NCBI GenBank assembly: GCA_022866195.1
Contig: JALHUF010000400.1
Coordinates: 1 to 6,365, forward strand
Origin: Terriglobia bacterium
Lineage (GTDB): Bacteria; Acidobacteriota; Terriglobia; UBA7540
Length of the DNA stretch: 6,365 bases
Direction: 5' to 3'
This document shows positions 1-6,365 of this stretch, one piece after another. The notes beneath the pieces were generated by a model, which was not told the DNA's origin, did not search any database, and saw only the letters and a list, made by a program, of their open reading frames with translations. Numbering within the stretch: position 1 is the stretch's first letter; each line of letters opens with the position of its first letter. Position numbers and translations under genes: made by a program.

Positions 1-847
1 AATCCCGCGAAGCTTGCGGGAAAAGCGGCAGGCAAAAGCGCAGCATGCCATAGGTTCCCATCTTCAGCAGCACGCCAGCCAGAATCACCGAGCCGGCCGT
101 GGGCGCCTCGACATGCGCGTCGGGCAACCAGGTGTGAAAGGGAAACATCGGCACCTTGATGGCAAAGGCCAGGAAGAAGGCTAGAAACAGCCAGGCCTGC
201 GCCGAGCCGGATAGACTTGTCACTCCCGCGGCGAGCTGGCGTTCGATAGTTATGAAATCGAAAGTTCCCGTGACGCTGTAGAGGTAGAGGATGCCCACCA
301 GCATCAGCGCCGATCCCAGCATCGTGTAGAGGATGAATTTGATGGCGGCGTACACGCGCCGCTCGTGGCCCCACACGCCGATCAGGAAATACATGGGGAT
401 GAGCATTGCCTCCCAGAAAATGAAAAAGAGGAACAGGTCGAGGGAGACGAACACACCGATCATGCCGGTCTCCAGCGTCAGCAGGAACAGGAAGAATTCC
501 TTCACCCGGTTGGTGATGCTGGTCCAGGAAGCGAGCACGCAGAGCGGCGTCAGAAACGCCGTCAGCAGGATGAGCAGCATGCTCAGGCCGTCGATGCCCA
601 GGTGGTAGCTGATCGGCGGCGCGGCGATCCAGGGGCGGTGCTCGACGAACTGCATCCCCGGCTGGTTGGGGCTGAAATCAAGAAAGACCTTGAGGGCCAG
701 GGCAAAGTCCAGCAGGGAAACAAGGAGTGCTACCCAGCGGATGCGCGCCGCCGCGTCGCGATCGCGACGGAAAAAGGCGATGACCACGGCTCCCGCCAGA
801 GGCAGGAACGTCAGCACCGAGAGAGGATGATTAAGCCACCAAGCCAT
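1..847 (-). CDS. nuoM: NADH-quinone oxidoreductase subunit M (NuoM), 3' end outside window
   Basis: Second antiporter-like proton-pumping subunit of the membrane arm. Reading the minus strand from the ATG at 847 gives 282 codons without a stop up to the window edge, slightly more than half of a typical NuoM of about 500 residues. Recognisable blocks are [15 protein letters not shown] (81-95), [20 protein letters not shown] (141-160) with Glu146, [17 protein letters not shown] (167-183), and [20 protein letters not shown] (228-247) with Lys231, followed by [20 protein letters not shown] (248-267). Glu146 and Lys231 match the pumping residues E144 and K234 of E. coli NuoM. The [13 protein letters not shown] form is typical of NuoM, whereas NuoL has VWLPDAMEGPTPVS here. 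It begins 42 bases after the nuoL stop. No in-frame alternative start lies between, and no good Shine-Dalgarno site precedes the ATG. nuoN would be expected next, beyond base 1. Confidence 0.95.
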   Translation of the reverse strand, partial: MAWWLNHPLSVLTFLPLAGAVVIAFFRRDRDAAARIRWVALLVSLLDFALALKVFLDFSPNQPGMQFVEHRPWIAAPPISYHLGIDGLSMLLILLTAFLTPLCVLASWTSITNRVKEFFLFLLTLETGMIGVFVSLDLFLFFIFWEAMLIPMYFLIGVWGHERRVYAAIKFILYTMLGSALMLVGILYLYSVTGTFDFITIERQLAAGVTSLSGSAQAWLFLAFFLAFAIKVPMFPFHTWLPDAHVEAPTAGSVILAGVLLKMGTYGMLRFCLPLFPQASRD

Positions 848-862
848 GAGTGAAAACCACTC
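848..862 (-). promoter_or_regulatory. Small inverted repeat directly before the nuoM start codon
   Basis: On the minus strand the bases before the nuoM ATG read GAGTG-GTTTT-CACTC, a perfect five-base stem (862-858 with 852-848) and a five-base loop. The stem ends at the base next to the start codon. The only purine-rich bases near the start are within it. It could reduce initiation until ribosomes leaving nuoL disturb it, but a stem this short can also occur by chance. Confidence 0.3.
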
Positions 863-889
863 GCCAACGTCTGCCGCGTTCTCTCTGCC

Positions 890-2833
890 TCAGCGCAGCA
901 GGATGTAGCCTAGCCAAAGCACAGCGCCGAGCAATACCCAAGTGGCGTAGCTTCGCAAGTTGCCCGACTGCATACGGCGCAGGAGGTTGCCGGCGCTGGC
1001 GGTTGCCTGGGCGCTGCCGTTGACCAGGAGGCCGTCAATCGCTCCGGCGTCCACGATGCGCCAGAGGAAAATCTCCGAGCCGCGGCGGAGGGGCCGAACG
1101 ATGAGCCAGTCGTAAACCTCGTCGACGTAGTATTTGTTGACCAGCAACTGATACGTTCCGCGGAAGCACTCAGTGAGGCGACTAGGCAGTCCCGTGAACT
1201 TCACGTAGCCCAGGTAAGCCAGGAGGAAGCCGGCGCCGGCAAACAGCACGGAGGTCCCCATCACCGCGAGCCTGCTGGGAGCGTGCCCAGCGGCGGGGGC
1301 GGCAGTCGAGCTCAACAAGGCCTGCGACGAGGCAAACACGGGCTGGAGATAGTGGTGAAACCACTCGCCCCCGCCTAGGGCCTTGGGCAGGCTCACGTAA
1401 CCGGCTACCACCGAAAAGAAGGCCAGCACCAGGAGCGGCCGGGTCATCTTCCCACCGCTCTCATGCACGTGCGGCTCGAGAGCAGGCTGCACGCGCGATG
1501 CGCCGTGGAACGCCATGAACAGCGCGCGGAACATGTAAAAGGCTGTGAGCCCCGCGGTCACCGTGGCCAGCCAGTAGAGCCGTGGGTCACCCAGCGGCCC
1601 CTCGCGGGCGCCGGCCAGAATTGCGTCCTTGCTGAAAAATCCGGAAAGGCCCGGGACGCCGCTGATGGCCAGGGTGGCCACCAGGAACGTCAGCCACGTG
1701 GTTCTCATCTGGTGGCGCAGCCCGCCCATCTTTCTCAGATCCAACTCGCCGCTCAGGGCGTGCATGACGCTGCCGGCGGCAAGGAAGAGGAGCGATTTGA
1801 AGAAGGCGTGCGTCATCAGGTGAAAGTTCCCGGCGGAGAACAGTCCCACGCCGCAGCCCACAAACATGTAGCCGAGCTGGCTGATGGTCGAATAAGCCAG
1901 CAGCCGCTTCAGGTCGTTCTGGGCCAAGGCGATGGTGGCGGCGAAAAACGCTGTGACGCAGCCGGTGACTGCCACAATCTCGAGCGCCAGCGGCGCGTGG
2001 GCGTAGAGCGCGTGCGAGCGCGCCACCATGTACACGCCCGCCGTGACCATCGTCGCGGCGTGGATGAGGGCGCTGACAGGCGTGGGACCTTCCATGGCGT
2101 CGGGCAGCCAAACGTACAGCGGGAGTTGCGCCGACTTTCCCACCGCGCCCAGAAACAGCAGAATGCCGACGGCGGTCAGCGAACCCTGGAGGTCCCCGGG
2201 AGGGAGCGCCTCGAGGCGCGTGAATACGTACTGAAAATCCACGGAACCGAAGGTCCAAAAAAGCAGAACCACCCCCAGGGTGAAGCCGACGTCGCCAATG
2301 CGGGTGACGATGAAAGCCTTCTTCCCGGCGTCGGAGGCCGACTTGCGGGGAAAGTAAAACCCAATCAGCAGGTACGAGCAGAGCCCCACACCCTCCCAGC
2401 CCACAAACATCAGCGGATAGTTGGCCGCCGTCACCAGGGTGAGCATCATGAAGAGGAAGAGGTTGAGGTAGGCGAAAAAGCGATAGTAGCCGCCTTCCTG
2501 CTCCATGTAGCCGCGCGAGTAGAGGTGGATGAGGAAGGAGACGAGCGTCACCGCGACCGTCATCACCAGGGTGAGGCGGTCGTAATAAAGTGCGAAGTCG
2601 GCGCGGAAGGCTCCGGCCTCGATCCAGGTGAAATAGCTGTGAACGTACGGGGCGGGCTCCGTGGGAAGATGCGCGAATGTCCAGGCCGTCAGCAGCGCAA
2701 AGAACAAAGAGAGGCCAGGAGCAGTGCAGGCCACCGCAGACACGACCGCCTGGGGAAAGCGCCGCCCGAAGATGCCGTTGAGCACCGCGCCGGCCAGGGG
2801 CGGAAGCAGGATGAGCAGAAGCAAAACTTCCAT
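890..2833 (-). CDS. nuoL: NADH-quinone oxidoreductase subunit L (NuoL)
   Basis: Distal antiporter-like proton-pumping subunit of the complex I membrane arm. It has 647 residues, the normal full length. Key charged residues are visible: Glu147 in GWEGVG, Asp181 in RIGDVGF, Lys233 in GKSAQLP, His258 in SALIHAATM, Lys346 in HAFFKSLLF and Lys402 in FFSKDAIL. These correspond, shifted by three or four, to E. coli NuoL E144, D178, K229, H254, K342 and K399. The C-terminal region (about 560-647) contains NKYYVDEVYDWLIVRPL, IDGLLVNG and MQSGNLRSYA, which marks the long lateral helix and final anchor specific to NuoL; this separates it from NuoM, NuoN and MrpA. The ATG at 2833 is the only plausible start, since the in-frame codons back to the nuoK stop include no ATG, GTG or TTG. 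It has no close Shine-Dalgarno site. Confidence 0.97.
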   Translation of the reverse strand: MEVLLLLILLPPLAGAVLNGIFGRRFPQAVVSAVACTAPGLSLFFALLTAWTFAHLPTEPAPYVHSYFTWIEAGAFRADFALYYDRLTLVMTVAVTLVSFLIHLYSRGYMEQEGGYYRFFAYLNLFLFMMLTLVTAANYPLMFVGWEGVGLCSYLLIGFYFPRKSASDAGKKAFIVTRIGDVGFTLGVVLLFWTFGSVDFQYVFTRLEALPPGDLQGSLTAVGILLFLGAVGKSAQLPLYVWLPDAMEGPTPVSALIHAATMVTAGVYMVARSHALYAHAPLALEIVAVTGCVTAFFAATIALAQNDLKRLLAYSTISQLGYMFVGCGVGLFSAGNFHLMTHAFFKSLLFLAAGSVMHALSGELDLRKMGGLRHQMRTTWLTFLVATLAISGVPGLSGFFSKDAILAGAREGPLGDPRLYWLATVTAGLTAFYMFRALFMAFHGASRVQPALEPHVHESGGKMTRPLLVLAFFSVVAGYVSLPKALGGGEWFHHYLQPVFASSQALLSSTAAPAAGHAPSRLAVMGTSVLFAGAGFLLAYLGYVKFTGLPSRLTECFRGTYQLLVNKYYVDEVYDWLIVRPLRRGSEIFLWRIVDAGAIDGLLVNGSAQATASAGNLLRRMQSGNLRSYATWVLLGAVLWLGYILLR

Positions 2834-2876
2834 CGTTGTTTCTTGGTCTGGGAAAGACTCTCCTGTCGCGCCGTTC
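2834..2876 (-). other. nuoK-nuoL spacer with a distant Shine-Dalgarno-like site
   Basis: This 43-base gap and the 42-base nuoL-nuoM gap are the only sizeable non-coding spacers in the window. It contains AGGAGAG (2864 to 2858), whose GGAG is 26 bases from the nuoL ATG, too far for a normal site. A weak stem, GTCT-TTCCC-AGAC (2857 to 2845), lies between them. No start codon in the nuoL frame is closer to the site. Confidence 0.35.
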
Positions 2877-3179
2877 CTAGAGTTTCATCGAGTCGAAATC
2901 GTCGATGCTGAGCGAGCCCCGGTTGCGATAGACCGCGATAATGATGGCCAGGCCCACCGCCGCCTCGGCCGCCGCGACGACGATGACGAAGAAAGCAAAA
3001 ATCTGCCCATCCAGGTTCCCGAGATAGCGCGAGAAACCGATGAAGGCCAGGTTCACGGCATTGAGCATCAGCTCGATGCACATGAAAATCGTGATGATGT
3101 TCCGGCGAAAGACAAATCCCGCCGCGCCCAATCCGAAAAGAATCACGCTCAGCGCCAGAATGTGAGCCAGAGGAACCAT
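2877..3179 (-). CDS. nuoK: NADH-quinone oxidoreductase subunit K (NuoK)
   Basis: Three-helix membrane subunit of complex I, related to MrpC of multisubunit cation/proton antiporters, sitting between NuoJ and the antiporter-like subunits. It has exactly 100 residues, the usual length. The two membrane glutamates needed for proton transfer in the family are at Glu36 (in [13 protein letters not shown]) and Glu72 (in [13 protein letters not shown]), the same numbers as in E. coli NuoK. The C-terminal segment [19 protein letters not shown] also fits the family. The ATG at 3179 is served by GAGG eight bases upstream, and that site overlaps the nuoJ stop codon, so the two genes are probably translated together. 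The stop is TAG at 2879-2877. Confidence 0.97.
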   Translation of the reverse strand: MVPLAHILALSVILFGLGAAGFVFRRNIITIFMCIELMLNAVNLAFIGFSRYLGNLDGQIFAFFVIVVAAAEAAVGLAIIIAVYRNRGSLSIDDFDSMKL

Positions 3180-3187
3180 GCTTCAAA

Positions 3188-3191
3188 CCTC
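3188..3191 (-). promoter_or_regulatory. Ribosome binding site of nuoK overlapping the nuoJ stop
   Basis: GAGG (3191 to 3188) shares bases with the TGA stop of nuoJ (3192 to 3190) and sits eight bases before the nuoK ATG. Ribosomes finishing nuoJ would release at the site where nuoK initiation is prepared, an arrangement that suggests translational coupling. Confidence 0.6.
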
Positions 3192-3681
3192 AGAGCCGCT
3201 TCTTGGCCAGAACGACCGCGCCCAGCACCGCCACCAGAATCAAAATCGACGTCACCTCAAAGGGCAGCACGTAGCTGCGGAAAAGCAAGGCGCCTACCGC
3301 CCGCGGCCCGGCGTCCGGCAGGGCGGCGGCCCGCGTGGTGGCAGCCGGAAAACGTTCCCACACCGCGAAGAGGAGCTCGCCGAGAAAAACCAGCAGCAAG
3401 GGCGCGCCCAACCAACGGGCCAGACGGCTGCGGTCGCTGGGTGTTTCCTGTCTCGCGTTCAACAACATGATGACCAGCACGAAGAGCACCATGATCGCGC
3501 CGGCGTAAATGATTACCTGGATTACTGCCAGAAACTCGGCCCCCAGCAGGAGATAGACCACGGCCAGCGAACAGAGCACGACGATCAGCGAGAGCGCGCT
3601 GTACACCGGGGTCCGTTGCAGGACAACACTGAGCGCTGCCAGGATGGCCAGAACCGCGAAGATGTAAAACAGTGGCGCCAT
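3190..3681 (-). CDS. nuoJ: NADH-quinone oxidoreductase subunit J (NuoJ)
   Basis: Small membrane subunit of complex I lying between the quinone-cavity subunit NuoH and NuoK; its third helix has been linked to conformational coupling of quinone reduction to pumping. It has 163 residues, normal for the family, with about five hydrophobic segments. The diagnostic third-helix block GAEFLAVIQVIIYAGAIMVL occupies residues 47-66, with Glu49 and Tyr59 at the expected conserved places, and IMLLN follows at 71-75. The C-terminal loop (about 76-130) is more variable, as is common. The ATG at 3681 has GGAG ten bases upstream, inside the end of nuoH. The stop is TGA at 3192-3190, ten bases before nuoK. The N-terminus resembles ordinary NuoJ, with no ferredoxin domain that would indicate a fused NuoI. 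Confidence 0.95.
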   Translation of the reverse strand: MAPLFYIFAVLAILAALSVVLQRTPVYSALSLIVVLCSLAVVYLLLGAEFLAVIQVIIYAGAIMVLFVLVIMLLNARQETPSDRSRLARWLGAPLLLVFLGELLFAVWERFPAATTRAAALPDAGPRAVGALLFRSYVLPFEVTSILILVAVLGAVVLAKKRL

Positions 3682-3684
3682 ACG

Positions 3685-4713
3685 CTACGTGCTCCGCCAG
3701 GCGAGGACCAGGCTCGTCACCAGCACGTTCAGCAGACCCAGCGGCAACAGAAATTTCCAGCCGAAAGCCATGAGCTGATCGTAACGAAAGCGGGGAAGAG
3801 TGCCACGAATCCAGATATAGAGAAACAGAAAACAGAAAACCTTCAGGCAAAACCAGAAGACCGGCAAGAGAGCCCGCAGGAGCGGGGGCCCGAATACCGG
3901 CCCCAGCCAGCCACCGAAGAAGAGCAGAGTGGCCAGGCACGAGACCGTGACGATGTTGGCGTACTCCGCCATGAAGAACATGGCGAATTTGAAGCTGCTG
4001 TATTCCGTGTGAAAACCGCCCACCAGCTCCGACTCCCCTTCCGGCAGGTCGAAGGGGACGCGGTTGGTCTCCGCCACGGCCGCCGTGAAATAGATGAGAA
4101 AACCCACGGGTTGCACGAAGACGTTCCATAGGCCGCTCTGATGCTCCACAATTTCCCGCAGGCTGAGGCTGCCGGCCAGCATCACGACACCGACAACTCC
4201 CAGGCCGAGCGACAGTTCGTAGCTGATCATCTGGGCCGAGGAGCGCAGCCCGCCCAGGAGCGAGTACTTGCTGTTCGATGACCATCCCGCCAGGGCGACG
4301 CCGTAAACCCCCAGCGACGTCACGGCAAAAACAAACAACAGGCCCACGTTCAGGTCGGTAATCTGGAAGTGAATTGTTGCCCCGCCGATCGTCACCGATT
4401 CTCCAAAGGGGATGACCGAGATGGATAGCAAGGCCAGGGAAAAAGCCAGGAAAGGGGCCAGGCAGTATACGACGCGGTCAACTTCCGTGGGGACGATGTC
4501 TTCCTTGAAAAAGATCTTCAACGCATCGGCCACGGGCTGGAGTAAACCATGCGGCCCGACGAGATAGGGTCCCCAGCGCGACTGGATGCGCGCCACAACC
4601 TTCCGCTCCAGCCAGACGGCGTAGGCGATGGTCGTGAGCAGCACCAGAAGCACCACGCCCACCTTTGCCAGGATGGCGAGCAGCAGAAGCGGCATATTAG
4701 AACCAGTGGCCAT
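3685..4713 (-). CDS. nuoH: NADH-quinone oxidoreductase subunit H (NuoH)
   Basis: Membrane subunit that, with NuoB and NuoD, forms the quinone-binding cavity where the peripheral and membrane arms meet, and starts the chain of charged residues running into the membrane arm. It has 342 residues, a normal length, with about eight hydrophobic segments. Family motifs are all present: ERKVVARIQSRWGP (36-49), GLLQPVADALK (56-66), KEDIVP (70-75), the acidic loop from AETNRVPFDL (214-223) through EGESELVGGFHTEYS (225-239), and RGTLPRFRYDQLM (303-315). The ATG at 4713 is preferred over the in-frame ATG at 4695 because AGGA lies six bases before it, whereas nothing similar precedes the inner one. With this start it overlaps nuoG by 17 bases, which suggests translational coupling. 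The stop is TAG at 3687-3685, only three bases before nuoJ, so the usual next gene nuoI is missing here. Confidence 0.97.
   Translation of the reverse strand: MATGSNMPLLLLAILAKVGVVLLVLLTTIAYAVWLERKVVARIQSRWGPYLVGPHGLLQPVADALKIFFKEDIVPTEVDRVVYCLAPFLAFSLALLSISVIPFGESVTIGGATIHFQITDLNVGLLFVFAVTSLGVYGVALAGWSSNSKYSLLGGLRSSAQMISYELSLGLGVVGVVMLAGSLSLREIVEHQSGLWNVFVQPVGFLIYFTAAVAETNRVPFDLPEGESELVGGFHTEYSSFKFAMFFMAEYANIVTVSCLATLLFFGGWLGPVFGPPLLRALLPVFWFCLKVFCFLFLYIWIRGTLPRFRYDQLMAFGWKFLLPLGLLNVLVTSLVLAWRST
3692..3695 (-). promoter_or_regulatory. Probable ribosome binding site of nuoJ
   Basis: GGAG (3695 to 3692 on the minus strand) lies ten bases before the nuoJ ATG, within the 3' end of nuoH. The spacing is slightly long but usable. 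Confidence 0.5.
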
Positions 4714-6365
4714 AAGGTTTCCTGGCTTCGTCCACTGAGTTTAAGGCCCAACTGTACCGGCTGACGGTGCCGGAAGCAAAAAGCGAGTCACGCGAGGAGA
4801 AAACCAGGTCGGGTCGTTCGAGCGTCGGTGGCATCCCTTCTGGCCGGGTGGCGATCGCCCGGCCCAGCAGCAAGCTGGACGACGGTAACGCATAACCGGG
4901 GACTTGCGCCATGATCTCGCGTCTGACATCGTCCGCCGACTGATAAGGCCACTTCTGGCCGAAGAGGCGGGCCAAGGCCAGCAGAATTTCCAGATCGCTG
5001 CGCGTCCCCGCCTTGCGCATGGTTTTCTTGAGCGCCTGCACTTCGCCGCACGTGTTGGTGACCGTGCCGTCCTTTTCGGCGAAGCTGGTTGCGGGGACGA
5101 CAACTTCGGCGAGTTCCGCGGTCTCCGTCGGGAAGAGTTCAGCGACGAAGAGGAAATCAAGCTTGCCCACCATGGCGGGGTCCAGCTTGAACGTCTTGAC
5201 CGGATTCGAACCAAAGACCAGCAGCGCTCTGGTCTCCCCGAATTCAATGCCTTCGAGAAGGCTGCGGATGTTCCGGCCCGGGGTGGGTAACATTCTTGCT
5301 TCCCAAACCGATTCGTAATGCCGGCGCGCCGCCTCGTCCGTGACGGGCAGATACCCAGGCAGGGTGTCGGGCAACAGGCCCATGTCGGCGGCGCCGTGGG
5401 AGTTCGCATAATCGCCCAAGGCCACAAAGCGCGTCTTCCCTTGCAGGGTCAGACCCCAGCGCACCAGTTCGCTGACGGCCACGCCTTGAATCTCGTCGCC
5501 GAAAAGGATGACCGTATCGGATTCACGTCTAAGCGCGTGCGCCAGGGCCTCCAGTTCCGCGTTCCCTCCGTCGCACAGGTCCGCAGCGGGCCGCTCGCTC
5601 CCGGCCAAGGCGCGCACAGCCACGGCTTCGCCGCGCGATTTCACTTTCAGATAGTAGCTAGCTTGGCGGCGCAGCTTGATTTCAGAACTGTTGATTGCGT
5701 AGAGGCGCGCCCCGTGCTGGCGCACGGCTTGGCGGATCTGATAAGTGAGCAACGGATGCTGATGGGTCAGGTCGCTTCCCAGCAACAAGATACTGGAAGC
5801 TTCGAAGACGTCCTGCACCGTAGCGTAGCGGTCGGAGGCGTTGGCTGCGGTCAGGGCCCGCACCAGGGAAGAGAAGTCGGCGGTGCGATGGTGATCTACA
5901 TTGTGAGTGCCGAGCACGGTCCGCGCGAAACGTTGCAGCAGGTAGTCTTCCTCGTTGGTGGTTCGATTGGAACCAATCACGGCGATGGATTCGGGGCCAT
6001 GCTGGGCCAGGACCACCTTCAAGCGCTCGGCGGTGAGAGTGAGGGCTTCTTCCCAGGTGCTCTGCTCCTGTTTGCCCTGGCGACGGATAAGGGGCGCAGT
6101 AAGGCGCTGGTTGCTCGTAACAAAATCCCATCCAAAGCGACCTTTGACACAGAGAAACTCCTCATTGAGCCCGGAGTGGTCACGGTTGTTGGCGCGAATG
6201 ATTTGATTGTTGCGGATGGCGAGCGTGGTCTTGCACCCGTCCCCGCAATGGTTACAGATGGTGCCGGTGTAGGTCAGTTCCCACGGGCGGGCCCTGTAAC
6301 GATAAGTGCCGCTGGTGAGCGCTCCCACGGGACAGATGTCGATGCACGCTCCGCACTCTTCGCAT
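4697..6365 (-). CDS. nuoG: NADH-quinone oxidoreductase subunit G (NuoG), 5' end outside window
   Basis: Large iron-sulphur subunit of the peripheral arm of complex I; it passes electrons from the NADH-oxidising module towards quinone on the cytoplasmic side. About 555 C-terminal residues are visible. The open frame continues past the GTG at 6328 to the window edge, so that GTG is not the real start. The visible part opens with CEECGACIDICPVGALTS (6364-6311), the end of the ferredoxin-like region. Next comes the N7-type motif C-x2-C-x3-C-x27-C (visible residues 37, 40, 44 and 72), followed by a molybdopterin-oxidoreductase fold. Typical motifs of that fold are LLVFGSNP (about 381-388) and the TETAELAEVVVPATSFAEKDG block (about 412-433). 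The position of the catalytic Cys/Sec of formate dehydrogenases appears to be Asp, within the stretch VDHHRTADFSSL (about 156-167). This argues for NuoG and against an active formate dehydrogenase. The stop is TAA at 4699-4697, inside the start of nuoH. The missing N-terminus is probably about 200 residues, judged from family length. Confidence 0.95.
   Translation of the reverse strand, partial: CEECGACIDICPVGALTSGTYRYRARPWELTYTGTICNHCGDGCKTTLAIRNNQIIRANNRDHSGLNEEFLCVKGRFGWDFVTSNQRLTAPLIRRQGKQEQSTWEEALTLTAERLKVVLAQHGPESIAVIGSNRTTNEEDYLLQRFARTVLGTHNVDHHRTADFSSLVRALTAANASDRYATVQDVFEASSILLLGSDLTHQHPLLTYQIRQAVRQHGARLYAINSSEIKLRRQASYYLKVKSRGEAVAVRALAGSERPAADLCDGGNAELEALAHALRRESDTVILFGDEIQGVAVSELVRWGLTLQGKTRFVALGDYANSHGAADMGLLPDTLPGYLPVTDEAARRHYESVWEARMLPTPGRNIRSLLEGIEFGETRALLVFGSNPVKTFKLDPAMVGKLDFLFVAELFPTETAELAEVVVPATSFAEKDGTVTNTCGEVQALKKTMRKAGTRSDLEILLALARLFGQKWPYQSADDVRREIMAQVPGYALPSSSLLLGRAIATRPEGMPPTLERPDLVFSSRDSLFASGTVSRYSWALNSVDEARKPYGHWF
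4720..4723 (-). promoter_or_regulatory. Ribosome binding site that decides the nuoH start
   Basis: AGGA (read on the minus strand, 4723 to 4720) lies six bases before the ATG at 4713 and inside the last codons of nuoG. The second possible ATG, at 4695, is preceded by GCCACTGGTTCTAAT, which has no purine-rich site. This favours the longer NuoH and the 17-base overlap with nuoG. Confidence 0.7.

Noticed and set aside
4..20. CCCGC/GCGGG inverted repeat around AAGCTT at the left edge, considered as a terminator.
   Set aside because: It lies inside nuoM coding sequence, has no T tract following on the transcribed strand, and the protein frame runs through it.
365..853. A 162-codon plus-strand open frame at the left end.
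   Set aside because: It is antisense to nuoM, whose minus-strand translation is clearly conserved, and it is charged and low in complexity.
848..892. The nuoL TGA is followed in the same frame by 14 sense codons into nuoM, which might allow a read-through NuoL-NuoM fusion.
   Set aside because: An open stretch this short has about an even chance of arising at random, and there is no selenocysteine-type or other recoding signal that I can recognise.
1463..2911. A 482-codon open frame on the plus strand opposite nuoL.
   Set aside because: It lies almost entirely antisense to a full-length, strongly conserved nuoL. Its translation is rich in His, Arg, Gln, Glu and Gly with no recognisable domain, as expected when the complement of hydrophobic, GC-rich membrane-protein codons is read.
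3178..4131. A 317-codon plus-strand open frame opposite nuoJ and nuoH.
   Set aside because: Low-complexity polar translation spanning two conserved genes on the other strand; a compositional shadow.
4697..6328. A NuoG starting at the GTG at 6328.
   Set aside because: The frame is open upstream to the window edge and encodes a cysteine motif that belongs to the same domain, so the GTG is an internal valine codon.

Overview
This window is a stretch of a bacterial respiratory complex I (proton-pumping NADH:quinone oxidoreductase, nuo) operon. Every gene lies on the minus strand, so transcription runs from the right edge to the left edge. In transcription order the genes are nuoG (5' end outside the window), nuoH, nuoJ, nuoK, nuoL and nuoM (3' end outside the window). 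About 98% of the window is coding. Junctions are a 17-base overlap (G/H), 3 bases (H/J), 10 bases (J/K), 43 bases (K/L) and 42 bases (L/M). I see no promoter, no convincing terminator, no tRNA or rRNA, no repeat array, and no mobile element. The start of the operon must lie beyond base 6365 and its end beyond base 1.

The products divide into the peripheral arm and the membrane arm. NuoG is the large iron-sulphur subunit that carries electrons from the NADH-oxidising module towards quinone. NuoH forms the quinone cavity at the arm interface. NuoJ and NuoK link that cavity to the antiporter-like subunits, and NuoL and NuoM are two of the three large antiporter-like pumps. The glutamates and lysines expected to relay protons are visible in NuoK, NuoL and NuoM, so this looks like a functional pump and not a decayed copy.

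Two points depart from the textbook operon. First, nuoI, which normally sits between nuoH and nuoJ and encodes the two-cluster ferredoxin-like subunit, is absent: only three bases separate the two genes. Second, the visible N-terminal edge of NuoG has a full CxxCxxCxxxCP motif where E. coli, Thermus and mitochondrial homologues keep only the last cysteine. This suggests an extra [4Fe-4S] cluster of the kind found in hydrogenases and formate dehydrogenases. NuoG also keeps all four cysteines of the off-pathway cluster N7.

The organism is a bacterium with fairly high GC content. The single-operon nuo arrangement and the style of NuoG would fit Acidobacteriota or a deltaproteobacterial-type lineage, but that is an impression from memory and not something the sequence proves. 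I found no evidence of a previously undescribed system; apart from the points above this is ordinary core metabolism.
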